The notes: a model not told the origin generated them from the letters alone. Positions 1 through 6,995 are shown, counted from the first letter of the stretch. The stretch is 9,080 bases of DNA from JBLHRE01 sp047625765 (GCA_047625765.1 JBLHRE010000070.1:1-9080), one strand, 5' to 3'. Translations and numbers: made by a program.

Positions 1-1
1 C

Positions 2-649
2 GAAAAGTACAATGCAATTTTTCATTCGGATACCGTGCAATCTATGGCACATTATCCTTTTGATTTATCGGCACTAAAATTACATTACGTTACAGGTGCT
101 GCACATAAATTTCATGGACCAAAAGGTGTAGGTTTTCTTTATGTTAACAATAAGGTTAAAATAGATCCAATGATTCATGGTGGTGCTCAGGAACGCAATA
201 TGCGTGGAGGTACAGAAAACTTGATTGGCATTGTTGGGCTTGATAAAGCTATGGAGTTGGCTTACGAAGATGTAAAGGGACATCAGGAGTATGTTAAAGG
301 ATTAAAAACGCACATGATTCAGCGCTTGAAACAGCAGATTCCAGGAGTGCGATTTAATGGTACCTCGGCAGATGTAGAAAGAAGCTTGTATACGGTATTA
401 AGTATTTCGTTACCAACTACAGAAATAGCAGCAATGTTGTTATTAAATTTAGACATTATGGGGATTGCCGTTTCTGGTGGTTCGGCCTGTTCATCGGGTA
501 GTAGTATAGGATCGCATGTATTGGCTGGAATTAATTCGGATCCAGAAAGACCTGTAATTCGTTTTTCGCTTAGTAGATACACTAGACTAGAAGAGATTGA
601 TTATGCCTTGGATAAATTAATAGCCCTCTACGTAACAGAGAATGTATAG
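2..649 (+). CDS. Cysteine desulfurase, NifS/IscS type, 5' truncated by window edge
   Basis: PLP-dependent enzyme that takes sulfur from L-cysteine as an enzyme persulfide for Fe-S clusters and other thio-cofactors, releasing alanine. The frame is open from base 2 with no stop, and residues before any start (FHSDTVQSMAHYPFDL) already match the family interior, so the true start is upstream; the GTG at 35 is internal. About 215 residues are visible of a usual length near 380. The PLP lysine lies in AAHKFHGPKGVGF (Lys codon 107-109). The motif HGGAQERNMRGGTEN follows. The persulfide cysteine is in SGGSACSSGS (TGT at 488-490) with a short active-site loop, as in group I (NifS/IscS) rather than SufS enzymes. 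Stop TAG at 647-649, followed directly by a strong terminator. The family is clear; whether it serves general Fe-S assembly or tRNA thiolation cannot be told here. Confidence 0.93.
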   Translation, partial: EKYNAIFHSDTVQSMAHYPFDLSALKLHYVTGAAHKFHGPKGVGFLYVNNKVKIDPMIHGGAQERNMRGGTENLIGIVGLDKAMELAYEDVKGHQEYVKGLKTHMIQRLKQQIPGVRFNGTSADVERSLYTVLSISLPTTEIAAMLLLNLDIMGIAVSGGSACSSGSSIGSHVLAGINSDPERPVIRFSLSRYTRLEEIDYALDKLIALYVTENV

Positions 650-652
650 AAT

Positions 653-684
653 AAAAAAAATGGGACTTTTGTCCCATTTTTTTT
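653..684. terminator. Symmetric intrinsic terminator after the cysteine desulfurase
   Basis: Eight A (653-660), TGGGAC (661-666), loop TTTT, GTCCCA (671-676), eight T (677-684). The whole arm is a perfect 14-bp inverted repeat, so either strand gives a GC stem followed by a U-tract. It starts 4 bases after the desulfurase stop. It could also stop minus-strand transcripts running out of the cluster at 1132-4709, because no other good terminator is visible between 685 and 1131. Confidence 0.9.
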
Positions 685-748
685 GCAATGCGCTATATCG
701 ATACTCATAAAAGATTACGGTTTTATATCTAAAGTTCCCTTTAAGGGG

Positions 749-1116
749 GTAAAAAAAAACGAGTATATTGTGTTAGGTTTAAGAGAAGAGGGTATTGTGC
801 ATTTGTATATGAAACCGAACTCTGTTTTGGATCCAAATGGCACCAAAAAAGTTGTGTAAATTATCGAGGAAATGTGCGCGGTAAAGGTATTCTTCAATTT
901 CTTAGACTGTACAATGAATACCAGGATCAATCAACAAGCCAGATCATATTCAAATAGCCTCGAAGCATATATATACCAAGGCAGATGCTATTTTAGTAAA
1001 AAACAGTGTCCATAAAACAATGGGCAATGCCTGTATGAGTTTTTACAATTCGGATAAACCATTCAAAATGTTTACAGATTTAAAAAGCTGAGGAGTGGTT
1101 AAAGACTTTTGTTTAA
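749..1116 (+). pseudogene. Decayed STAS/SEC14-like (DUF7793-type) small protein gene
   Basis: No intact frame exists, but protein-like text runs through about 122 codons on the plus strand. Frame 2 from about 752 reads NEYIVLGLREEGIVHLYMKP and continues to a TAA at 857-859, after which the same frame gives IIEEMCA. Near 880 the text moves to frame 1 (GKGILQFLRLYNEYQ, TAG at 955). Near 963 it moves to frame 3 (YTKADAILVKNSVHKTMGN, then DKPFKMFTDLK, TGA at 1089). From 1087 it returns to frame 1 (AEEWLKTFV, TAA at 1114-1116). Joined, these resemble the roughly 120-130 residue Bacteroidota proteins annotated STAS/SEC14 or DUF7793, which share an 'ADA..V.....K.MGNF' segment and a C-terminal 'KP..P.K.FTD...A..WL' segment. 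At least one nonsense change and three frameshifts are needed. GTA at 749 may be a lost start. Family assignment is by memory of the motif and moderate. Confidence 0.6.
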
Positions 1117-1131
1117 TGCTAAATCGATGCT

Positions 1132-2181
1132 TTATTTTACAAACAAGGGATTTGTTAAAAACGATTCGTCAGTCAAACTTTCTAGAAAACTTTTCAAGTT
1201 TTGTAACTCCACTGCTGATAAGTTAAGAGCTTGAATTCTATTGCTTTTGTTGGGGTGATTGGCACCCCCATTATTGTAGTGCTCCAATACCTCATCAAGC
1301 GTTGCAAATTTACCATTGTGCATATAAGGCGCAGTAACCGCAACATTTCGCAACGAAGGCACCTTAAACAAGGCATTATCACTTTCTAAGCCGGTTACTC
1401 TTTTCCTTCCTTCATCAGCATAAATACTATCCAATCCATTGTTATTAAAACTATAGTCGGTAAAATTAAATCCCTCATGGCAGGTGTAGCATTGGGTTTT
1501 ACTGCTAAAAAACAAATCCATGCCTTTGATTGCATTCGCTGAAATTGCTTGACTTTGATTTTGATAAAAATAAGCATCGAAAGAGCTATTTCCACTAAGG
1601 ATTGTTCTTTCAAAATTGGCTATAGCTCTTGTAAGTACAAAGGGGTTAGGCCTTTTTCCGTAGGCTTTCATAGACATTTGAACATAAAGCGAATCTTTAT
1701 CTAATTTGTCGCAAATGGACAGAATGTCGTGGTTAAATTCATTGTGTTCTTGAATAGGCACCAAAATTTGCATTTCTAAAGTAGGTACACTTCCTTCTCT
1801 TAAATAGTAGGGGTGGTAAGCAATATTAGCTAGCGAAGGCGAATTGCGGACTCCAGGTCTACTAAAAACTCCAGGACTAAAAGCTAGATCATCGGCAAAT
1901 GCTAAGTTTTGTTTGTGACAAGAACCACAGCTTAGGCTACTATCTAAGGATAAAATGGGGTCGTAAAATAATTTTTTCCCCAACTCCCAAGAGGCTTTAG
2001 AGAAAGGGTTGTCGTCTGGAAAAGGAATGGGAGGAAAACCTGCAGGGACTTTGGTAAGGCTATAGTTATCTGGTCTAGGAGTCTGATTTGACTCACAACT
2101 GTGTAAAAAAAGAACTAGTACTAGGCAAAGACCCAATACTAGTTCTTTAATAAAACGATATTTAGAATAAATAAGCTTCAT
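1132..2181 (-). CDS. Di-heme MauG/cytochrome c peroxidase-family lipoprotein, Trp-less paralogue
   Basis: 349 residues. A lipoprotein signal (hydrophobic 14-26, lipobox LHSC, Cys29) precedes two c-type heme motifs, CGSCH (85-89) and CYTCH (231-235), typical of the bacterial di-heme peroxidase/MauG family. Near the C-terminus are SLRNVAVTAPYMHNG (276-290) and HYNNGG (301-306). By eye, Tyr302 falls where CcpA enzymes have the Met ligand and MauG has its Tyr ligand. The usual FWDGR inter-heme motif is replaced by YLREGS: Arg128 sits where the electron-relay Trp is expected, while Gln138, Pro142 and Glu148 are kept. It is a paralogue of the gene directly upstream, whose TAG touches this ATG. No acidic lipoprotein export signal follows Cys29 (ESNQTPRPD), so it probably faces the periplasm. 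It could be an electron donor or a specialised partner of its neighbour rather than a free peroxidase. Confidence 0.9.
   Translation of the reverse strand: MKLIYSKYRFIKELVLGLCLVLVLFLHSCESNQTPRPDNYSLTKVPAGFPPIPFPDDNPFSKASWELGKKLFYDPILSLDSSLSCGSCHKQNLAFADDLAFSPGVFSRPGVRNSPSLANIAYHPYYLREGSVPTLEMQILVPIQEHNEFNHDILSICDKLDKDSLYVQMSMKAYGKRPNPFVLTRAIANFERTILSGNSSFDAYFYQNQSQAISANAIKGMDLFFSSKTQCYTCHEGFNFTDYSFNNNGLDSIYADEGRKRVTGLESDNALFKVPSLRNVAVTAPYMHNGKFATLDEVLEHYNNGGANHPNKSNRIQALNLSAVELQNLKSFLESLTDESFLTNPLFVK
2105..2148 (-). terminator. Terminator-like hairpin with U-tract inside a coding region
   Basis: On the minus strand AAAGAACTAGTA (2148-2137) pairs perfectly with TACTAGTTCTTT (2120-2109) over a 16-base spacer, then a T-run continues to 2105 (seven T from 2111). 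The shape is that of an intrinsic terminator, although the stem is AT-rich (3 GC pairs). It lies at codons 12-26 of the downstream di-heme gene, in the signal peptide. It may attenuate that gene, or be an accident of repeated Leu/Val codons (ELVLGLCLVLVLF). Confidence 0.35.
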
Positions 2182-3270
2182 CTAAAAAGGATCACTGTAT
2201 TCCTCATTAGTTAGTAGAACGTCATCAGTCAAAGTCTTTAAAAATAACACCAAGTCTGCTTTGTCTTCTTGCGTTAACTGCAATCCCCCAGAAGATCGGG
2301 TGTATTCCAGAGCAGGACTTATAGTAGAAGAGTTTTTTAATCCATTGTTGTAGTGGTTTATTACCTCTTCTAAAGTTGCAAATCTGCCATCGTGCATGTA
2401 AGGTGGAGTAACTTCAACATTTCGTAAAGAGGTTACCTTAAATTTCCCTTTATCATTTGGGTTGTCTGTAACTTCCATTCTTCCATCATCCTCCATGCCA
2501 GCATCGCCATCCAACCCGTTATTCATATAAAGGTCATTTTCAAAGGTTTTACCACCGTGGCAATGTGCACAATCAGCTCCAGACAGCTCTGGAAACCCAG
2601 GGTTGAATTCATCAAAAAACAAACTCTTTCCTCTGTTTTCGCTGGGTGTTAGGCTATCTGTTCCAGCTAAGAAACGGTCGTATTTACTGTTCACAGAAAC
2701 AATAGAATTCATGAACTGTTCCATTGCCAATGACATTTTTGTTGCTGTAATTTCTTCAGCTCCAAAAGCTCTAACAAACTGATCTTTATAGTCTTTATCT
2801 TGTGCTAATTTAGCAATGACATTTTCCAATGTTTCGTCCATCTCAACAGGATTTTCGATAGGACCTAAGGATTGATCTCTCAATAAATGTGCTCTACCAT
2901 CCCAGAAGAATTCATTGGTGTTCCAAGCCATATTAAATACAGCCATAGCTTGTCTTCCTCCAAAATCACCAGAAACGCCTTGAGAGAATTTTGCAGTATC
3001 TGAAAATGCATTTTCTTGTTTGTGACAAGACGCACATGATTGCGTATTGGTTCTAGAAAGTCGTTTTTCGTAGAACAACATCCTTCCTAATTTAACCCCT
3101 TCCATGGTCAAAAGATTATCTAAAGCAATGTTAGGAGCGGGTAAATTACCAATGTTTAATTGGTACGGGCTGTCGTCAAAATTCACATTAGATTCTTCAT
3201 CCTTGGTACAACTGTATTGTACAAGTACAATCAAGGCCAGAAGGCTGCTTATAAATTTAAACTTGTTCAT
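2182..3270 (-). CDS. Di-heme MauG/MbnH-like cytochrome c peroxidase-family lipoprotein
   Basis: 362 residues. The signal peptide ends in VQYSC (lipobox Cys21). Heme-binding CASCH is at 79-83 and CAHCH at 234-238. The inter-heme region is classical: FFWDGR with Trp123, then Gln133, Pro137 and Glu143 at the spacings known from Pseudomonas CcpA (Trp94, Gln104, Pro108, Glu114). The second heme domain has SLRNVEVTPPYMHDG (281-295) and HYNNG (306-310). Tyr307 lies where MauG has its axial Tyr and CcpA a Met, which points to MauG/MbnH-like oxidative chemistry rather than simple peroxide removal. This is my alignment by eye. After Cys21 come TKDEE, close to the C-x-K-(D/E)2 surface lipoprotein export signal of Bacteroidota. 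The gene starts 9 bases after the MbnP-like gene, its likely substrate. A plain cytochrome c peroxidase is the main alternative. Confidence 0.92.
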   Translation of the reverse strand: MNKFKFISSLLALIVLVQYSCTKDEESNVNFDDSPYQLNIGNLPAPNIALDNLLTMEGVKLGRMLFYEKRLSRTNTQSCASCHKQENAFSDTAKFSQGVSGDFGGRQAMAVFNMAWNTNEFFWDGRAHLLRDQSLGPIENPVEMDETLENVIAKLAQDKDYKDQFVRAFGAEEITATKMSLAMEQFMNSIVSVNSKYDRFLAGTDSLTPSENRGKSLFFDEFNPGFPELSGADCAHCHGGKTFENDLYMNNGLDGDAGMEDDGRMEVTDNPNDKGKFKVTSLRNVEVTPPYMHDGRFATLEEVINHYNNGLKNSSTISPALEYTRSSGGLQLTQEDKADLVLFLKTLTDDVLLTNEEYSDPF

Positions 3271-3279
3271 GTGTAAAGA

Positions 3280-4233
3280 TTATAAGACAATAATACGTTC
3301 GGTGAAAAACGCTTTTGTAGCACTTTCAACAAGCACAGAATAGCTTCCAGAATTTAGGTGACTCAGGTTTATAGCGTTAACGACATCGTTTAAATTATCT
3401 TGAAAAACCAATTGGCCCAAAACATCAAAAACACGAATGGTTTTTTGAGAGGATTGATTAAACGAAACCGAAAAATGACCATTACTTGGATTAGGGCTAA
3501 TGTTTAATGCCTGAACTATAGGAGCTTCATAAAGGCCAACAAACGTTGAACCTTCTTTAAATACTTTGGTGTGCATATTACTTAAAGCAAGAGGAGATTG
3601 TTCTTCTTCTCCGTGGTAATTTAAATTAGCATCAACACTGATGTCTTCAAATAATTTGGTGTAATCAGCATCCAACGAAATGACTAAGCCATCAGTAGAA
3701 ACAATACCTGTGGTTTGTACATTCATATAACTGTAGTTGGTATCTCCTAAGGAATGTAATTGCCAAACATCATCTTTAGACCCAGCCAAGCCTTCTGCTG
3801 CTACAAACCTATATCCTGCAGCCCATCCCCAGTGCATAGAGGGAGTTTGATGAAACAAAGCATGGTTGGCATCATACGAACTTGGATCCGTATGATTGTA
3901 ATCGTCTGGAATTCCGACTCCAATTTTTACAGCTTCAATATTGGATATATTCAATTCACCTAAATCTACAAAGGTGTGTTTGTCGGCATGAACCAATAAA
4001 AAGAAATCTGGAATGGTTAATTCTTGACCACCTCCATGAAAAATAGTTAAATCTGATAGATAATAATCCAAACGCGTAAATTTAAATTCATCGTTTAGGT
4101 TGTTGTTTGTAATCCTGTCGTTGGCAAAAGTCTCTGCCCCTAAATTGTGGTTGATGTTTAAGAAAACATTTGTTTGAGCACTAGCAAGCATCAGATTGGA
4201 GATTATACCAATCGTTAGTAATATTTTTTTCAT
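3280..4233 (-). CDS. MbnP-like metal-binding protein with T9SS sorting domain
   Basis: 317 residues. Signal peptide MKKILLTIGIISNLMLASAQ with cleavage expected after Ala19. Residues about 22-235 resemble the MbnP family: FKFTRLDYYLSDLTI (50-64), the FFLLVHAD strand (77-84), IEAVKIGVGIP (99-109), then MHWGWAAGYRF (133-143), matching the family's 'M.W.W..GY.F' core, and WQLHSLG (157-163). Histidines cluster at 82, 86, 114, 124, 128 and 134, and Trp135 and Trp137 are candidates for oxidation to kynurenine. Residues 243-317 form a T9SS type A sorting domain (NISPNPSNGHFSVSF, then IRVFDVLGQLVF, then GSYSVLVE and a final ERIIVL), so the protein should cross the outer membrane. Known MbnP binds copper after a MauG-type partner oxidises a Trp; two such partners follow this gene. 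The copper role here is inference. Confidence 0.8.
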   Translation of the reverse strand: MKKILLTIGIISNLMLASAQTNVFLNINHNLGAETFANDRITNNNLNDEFKFTRLDYYLSDLTIFHGGGQELTIPDFFLLVHADKHTFVDLGELNISNIEAVKIGVGIPDDYNHTDPSSYDANHALFHQTPSMHWGWAAGYRFVAAEGLAGSKDDVWQLHSLGDTNYSYMNVQTTGIVSTDGLVISLDADYTKLFEDISVDANLNYHGEEEQSPLALSNMHTKVFKEGSTFVGLYEAPIVQALNISPNPSNGHFSVSFNQSSQKTIRVFDVLGQLVFQDNLNDVVNAINLSHLNSGSYSVLVESATKAFFTERIIVL

Positions 4234-4289
4234 AATAATATAAATTTAGTAAGTCAATATTTTAGGACATTGGATGTAATAAGTCCATT

Positions 4290-4709
4290 CTAAATACGAA
4301 ACACTTGTAATACGATTTGATAATTTATAATGAGAGGTGGGTAGGTATACCTCCTTAGTGTTGGTTTATCTTTTTTGTTAGGATATTTTGATAAAGCAAT
4401 GGAATTAGGTTTAACAAGGTATGTTGCACAACGAGTCGTATTTAATTCAAAATCAGCCTTACTAGTTATTACTTGAGAAGCAATAAAGGTGTTCTGATCT
4501 TTGCAACAAGGAGTCTTTTCAATTGTATTGTTATTACGACAAGGCTTTTTATTACTCGGTTTTTCCATCATTTCCATTCCGCAATTATTTGCAGAACCAA
4601 ACAATGAAATATCAACCACATTTCCCCCACAAGTATGGGAGCTTAGGTTAATGTTTATCGAGTTTGTTAAAGTTAACAAGGCAATAAAAAGTCCAAGAAT
4701 TTTTTTCAT
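4290..4709 (-). CDS. Small exported HYC_CC_PP-family protein
   Basis: 139 residues from the chosen start. An ATG 18 bases upstream (4727) is in frame, but the one at 4709 gives a standard signal peptide (MKKILGLFIALLTL) and follows a GTGG. The mature part contains HTCGG (25-29), NCGM (42-45), KPCR (55-58), CCKD (68-71), a later RCAT, and TYPPL near the C-terminus. These match the order of motifs naming the Bacteroidota HYC_CC_PP family (His-x-Cys-Gly-Gly, Cys-Cys, Pro-Pro), here with Thr for Tyr in the first. The biochemical function of the family is not known to me. The Cys/His/Met content and its place as first gene before an MbnP-like/di-heme set suggest metal handling, perhaps copper. The PBP gene ends 48 bases upstream. 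Confidence 0.75.
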   Translation of the reverse strand: MKKILGLFIALLTLTNSININLSSHTCGGNVVDISLFGSANNCGMEMMEKPSNKKPCRNNNTIEKTPCCKDQNTFIASQVITSKADFELNTTRCATYLVKPNSIALSKYPNKKDKPTLRRYTYPPLIINYQIVLQVFRI

Positions 4710-4715
4710 CCACAC

Positions 4716-4723
4716 CAAATATA
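4716..4723 (-). promoter_or_regulatory. Possible -7 element (TATATTTG) before the cluster
   Basis: TATATTTG fits the Bacteroidota -7 consensus TAnnTTTG and ends 6 bases before the ATG at 4709. No good TTTG lies 17-21 bases upstream. If used, the transcript would begin at or next to the start codon and be nearly leaderless. The match may be chance in AT-rich DNA; read-through from the PBP gene is the alternative. Confidence 0.3.
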
Positions 4724-4757
4724 ACAAATCAAGTTAAGAATAAAATAATTTATTAGG

Positions 4758-6995
4758 CTAATCAAACAGCCGTTCCCAGAAGCTTTTCTTTTCGCTCTTA
4801 GGCTTTTCATCACTGTTTTTAATCTCTTCTTTAGCTTTATCCTTACTTCCTTTGAAAAGGTTTTCTAGATAATTGATAAGATTCAATTCCTTCTTTTTAT
4901 CTGGACACATTAAGACCCACGCTAAATTTAAGGGCAGCGAAGGGAAATGTTGACCATAATGGATGTTAAGATTTGATTTGCGTTCGATTTGCTGTAAGGT
5001 TTTAGCAACAATAGGAAGAGCCAAGGTAGACCCAGCTCCATAACTTCCAGAATTAAAATGTATAGAAGGATTTGAAGCACCTACTCTGGTTACAATTACA
5101 AGGCTAGGGTTATAGGCTACAAACCAAGCATCAGCATAATTTTGTGAAGTCCCCGTTTTGGCAGCCAATGGCATATCAATCTGAAATCTGCTACGGATAC
5201 TTCTTCCAGTACCAGAATCAACGGCAGCTTGTAACATTTCATTTATTACAAGCGCAGTAGATTCTTCAAGAATTCTTTGTAAGTCTTCTTTTTCATCTGT
5301 GCGATACACTAGTTTTCCAGAGGCATCAGAAATACGAGTAATACTATAAGGGTTGATTTTAAACCCTCCATTGGCAAAGGAAGCGTAAGCGGTTGCCATT
5401 TCAAAAACATTAGCGGAAACCGTCCCCAAGGCAGTTGCTGGTAGATTTGGCAAATCGGAACTGAATCCCATCTTTTGCCAAACATAATCTACAGGTTCAT
5501 AGCCTGTTTGAAGGTATAGGTTTACGGTAGGAATATTCATTGATTTGCTCAATGCGGCTTTCATAGAATATTTTCCGCCTGTAGATTTATCATAATTCTG
5601 TGGCGACCAATTGTCGTAATCTTCTAAAACCAAGGTGTCGTTGTCCAAATAGTCGCAGGGAGGGATTCCAGCTTCCAAAGCTGCAGCATACAGAATGGGT
5701 TTAAAAGAAGAAGCCAATTGGCGCTTGGCCTTAACTTGGTCGTAGGGTTGGCTTCTAAAGTGAATTCCTCCAATATAAGCGCGAATGGCGCCATTGTCTG
5801 GTTCCAGGGCCAATAAGCCTGCATGAAGCATGGTAAGTGAATGAATTAAGCTATCCAAAGAGTTCATGTCTTTGGATATTATTCCATCCCATTCGAACAA
5901 TTCTTGACTCCGCTTAGTTGTGCTTTTAAGTTTATCGGCAGAAAGAATTTGAGCAGCAATTTGCTCTATCTCTTTCAAACTTCTCCCACTTTTATACTGT
6001 TTACGCAATTGTCTTTGCATTACTTTCAGGTGATCACCAAATCCTTTTAAAGCAGCTTTTTGCAATTGTAAATCGAGGGTGGTGATAATTCTTAATCCAT
6101 CCTTTTCTATATCGTAAGCAGTGCCATCTTTCTTGGTATACTCTTTTAAAAGTTCTTTGGCATCGGATTTTACCTGGCTAAGGAAATAGGGTGCTGGTCC
6201 TTCTGCCGATAAGTTGGCGTATTTTAAACCTAAAGGGTATTTGCTGATTTTTTGTTGCAGTTCTTCGGTCAAGTAATCATACTTGGCCATTTGTGCCAAA
6301 ACCACATTTCTGCGTTCTATGGCATGGTCTGGATGTACCCTAGGATTGTAATAAGTATTGGCCTTAAGCATGCCAACCAAAACCGCAGATTCATGTAATT
6401 TTAACTGGCTTACCGATTTATTGAAAAAACGTTTAGCTGCAGCTCCAATACCATAAACGTTTTCGCCAAAAGGAACAGTATTTAAATAGAGCGTAAGAAT
6501 TTCTTCTTTGTTATAAACGGTTTCTATTCTATAAGCTAGAAGAGCTTCTTTGGTTTTGTTTACCGGCATGGTAAGCAGGCCAAAGGTCTTTCGTCCATAC
6601 ATGTTTTTAGCCAACTGCTGACTGATGGTTGAACCTCCTCCTGAACGTTTGTCATTCATCAAAAACGTTTTGAAAAATACGCGCAGTAGACTTCTAGAGT
6701 CTATTCCAGAATGTTCGAAAAATCGAGCATCTTCGGTTGCTACTAAAGCATTAATTAAATCTTTGGGTAAATCTTGGTAAGAAATGTTGGTTCTGTTTTC
6801 AGCAAATATTTTTCCAATCAATTCTTTGTTCGATGCATAGACCAAAGATGCTGTTTCGTTTTTGAAGGATTTGATTTCCTTTTTATCATACAAATGCCCA
6901 AAAACACCACCGTTAACTGCCAAAATAAAAATGGTCAGAAATGCAGCTCCAATAAGGAAAAGCTTCAAAAAGAATAAAATAATTTTTTTACGCAT
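4758..6995 (-). CDS. Class A penicillin-binding protein (transglycosylase/transpeptidase)
   Basis: 745 residues, normal length. It polymerises lipid II glycan strands and crosslinks peptides in the periplasm. One N-terminal membrane segment (5-27) anchors it. The glycosyltransferase domain has ATEDARFFEHSGID (catalytic Glu88), GGSTISQQLAKN (120-131), ALLAYRIE (151-158), LNTVPFGENVYGIGAAAKRFF (171-191) and ESAVLVGMLK (202-211). The transpeptidase domain begins near 390: SSFK with catalytic Ser429 and Lys432, SMN at 485-487, KTGT at 613-616. The tail from about 705 is rich in Lys/Glu and ends SFWERLFD. All catalytic residues are present. It is the PBP1A type common in Bacteroidota. Start ATG at 6993-6995 is preceded by a promoter at 7027-7055, with a leader of about 25 bases. 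It may be co-transcribed with the cluster downstream, but no functional link is evident. Confidence 0.96.
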   Translation of the reverse strand: MRKKIILFFLKLFLIGAAFLTIFILAVNGGVFGHLYDKKEIKSFKNETASLVYASNKELIGKIFAENRTNISYQDLPKDLINALVATEDARFFEHSGIDSRSLLRVFFKTFLMNDKRSGGGSTISQQLAKNMYGRKTFGLLTMPVNKTKEALLAYRIETVYNKEEILTLYLNTVPFGENVYGIGAAAKRFFNKSVSQLKLHESAVLVGMLKANTYYNPRVHPDHAIERRNVVLAQMAKYDYLTEELQQKISKYPLGLKYANLSAEGPAPYFLSQVKSDAKELLKEYTKKDGTAYDIEKDGLRIITTLDLQLQKAALKGFGDHLKVMQRQLRKQYKSGRSLKEIEQIAAQILSADKLKSTTKRSQELFEWDGIISKDMNSLDSLIHSLTMLHAGLLALEPDNGAIRAYIGGIHFRSQPYDQVKAKRQLASSFKPILYAAALEAGIPPCDYLDNDTLVLEDYDNWSPQNYDKSTGGKYSMKAALSKSMNIPTVNLYLQTGYEPVDYVWQKMGFSSDLPNLPATALGTVSANVFEMATAYASFANGGFKINPYSITRISDASGKLVYRTDEKEDLQRILEESTALVINEMLQAAVDSGTGRSIRSRFQIDMPLAAKTGTSQNYADAWFVAYNPSLVIVTRVGASNPSIHFNSGSYGAGSTLALPIVAKTLQQIERKSNLNIHYGQHFPSLPLNLAWVLMCPDKKKELNLINYLENLFKGSKDKAKEEIKNSDEKPKSEKKSFWERLFD

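Larger units (their letters stand above)
1132..4709 (-). other. Probable operon: HYC_CC_PP protein, MbnP-like protein, two di-heme proteins
   Basis: Four minus-strand genes follow one another with gaps of 56, 9 and 0 bases; the last two touch stop-to-start (TAG then ATG at 2179-2184). All four encode exported proteins: one with a plain signal peptide, one with a signal peptide plus T9SS domain, two lipoproteins. No convincing promoter is visible inside the 4234-4289 gap, which favours co-transcription from upstream of 4709. The combination of an MbnP-like protein with MauG-family partners is the known MbnP/MbnH arrangement, here extended. Confidence 0.75.

Noticed and set aside
35..37. GTG as start of the cysteine desulfurase
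   Set aside because: Conserved family sequence continues in frame upstream to base 2, so this codon is an internal Val.
715..930. Open frame of 71 codons on the minus strand
   Set aside because: It is antisense to the plus-strand pseudogene text, and its protein shows no family features.
1132..3270. Calling both di-heme genes ordinary cytochrome c peroxidases (ccpA)
   Set aside because: Family membership fits, but the MbnP-like neighbour and the Tyr at the expected Met ligand position make a MauG/MbnH-type role more likely; no symbol was assigned.
4261..4292. Imperfect hairpin after the HYC_CC_PP stop (TTTAGGAC / GTCC..CTAAA)
   Set aside because: The arms pair only with a three-base bulge and no U-tract follows, so it does not support a terminator that would split the cluster.
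4501..4737. Open frame of 78 codons on the plus strand
   Set aside because: Lies antisense within the HYC_CC_PP gene, whose signal peptide and motifs explain the sequence.
6774..6977. Open frame of 67 codons on the plus strand
   Set aside because: Antisense to the N-terminal part of the penicillin-binding protein.
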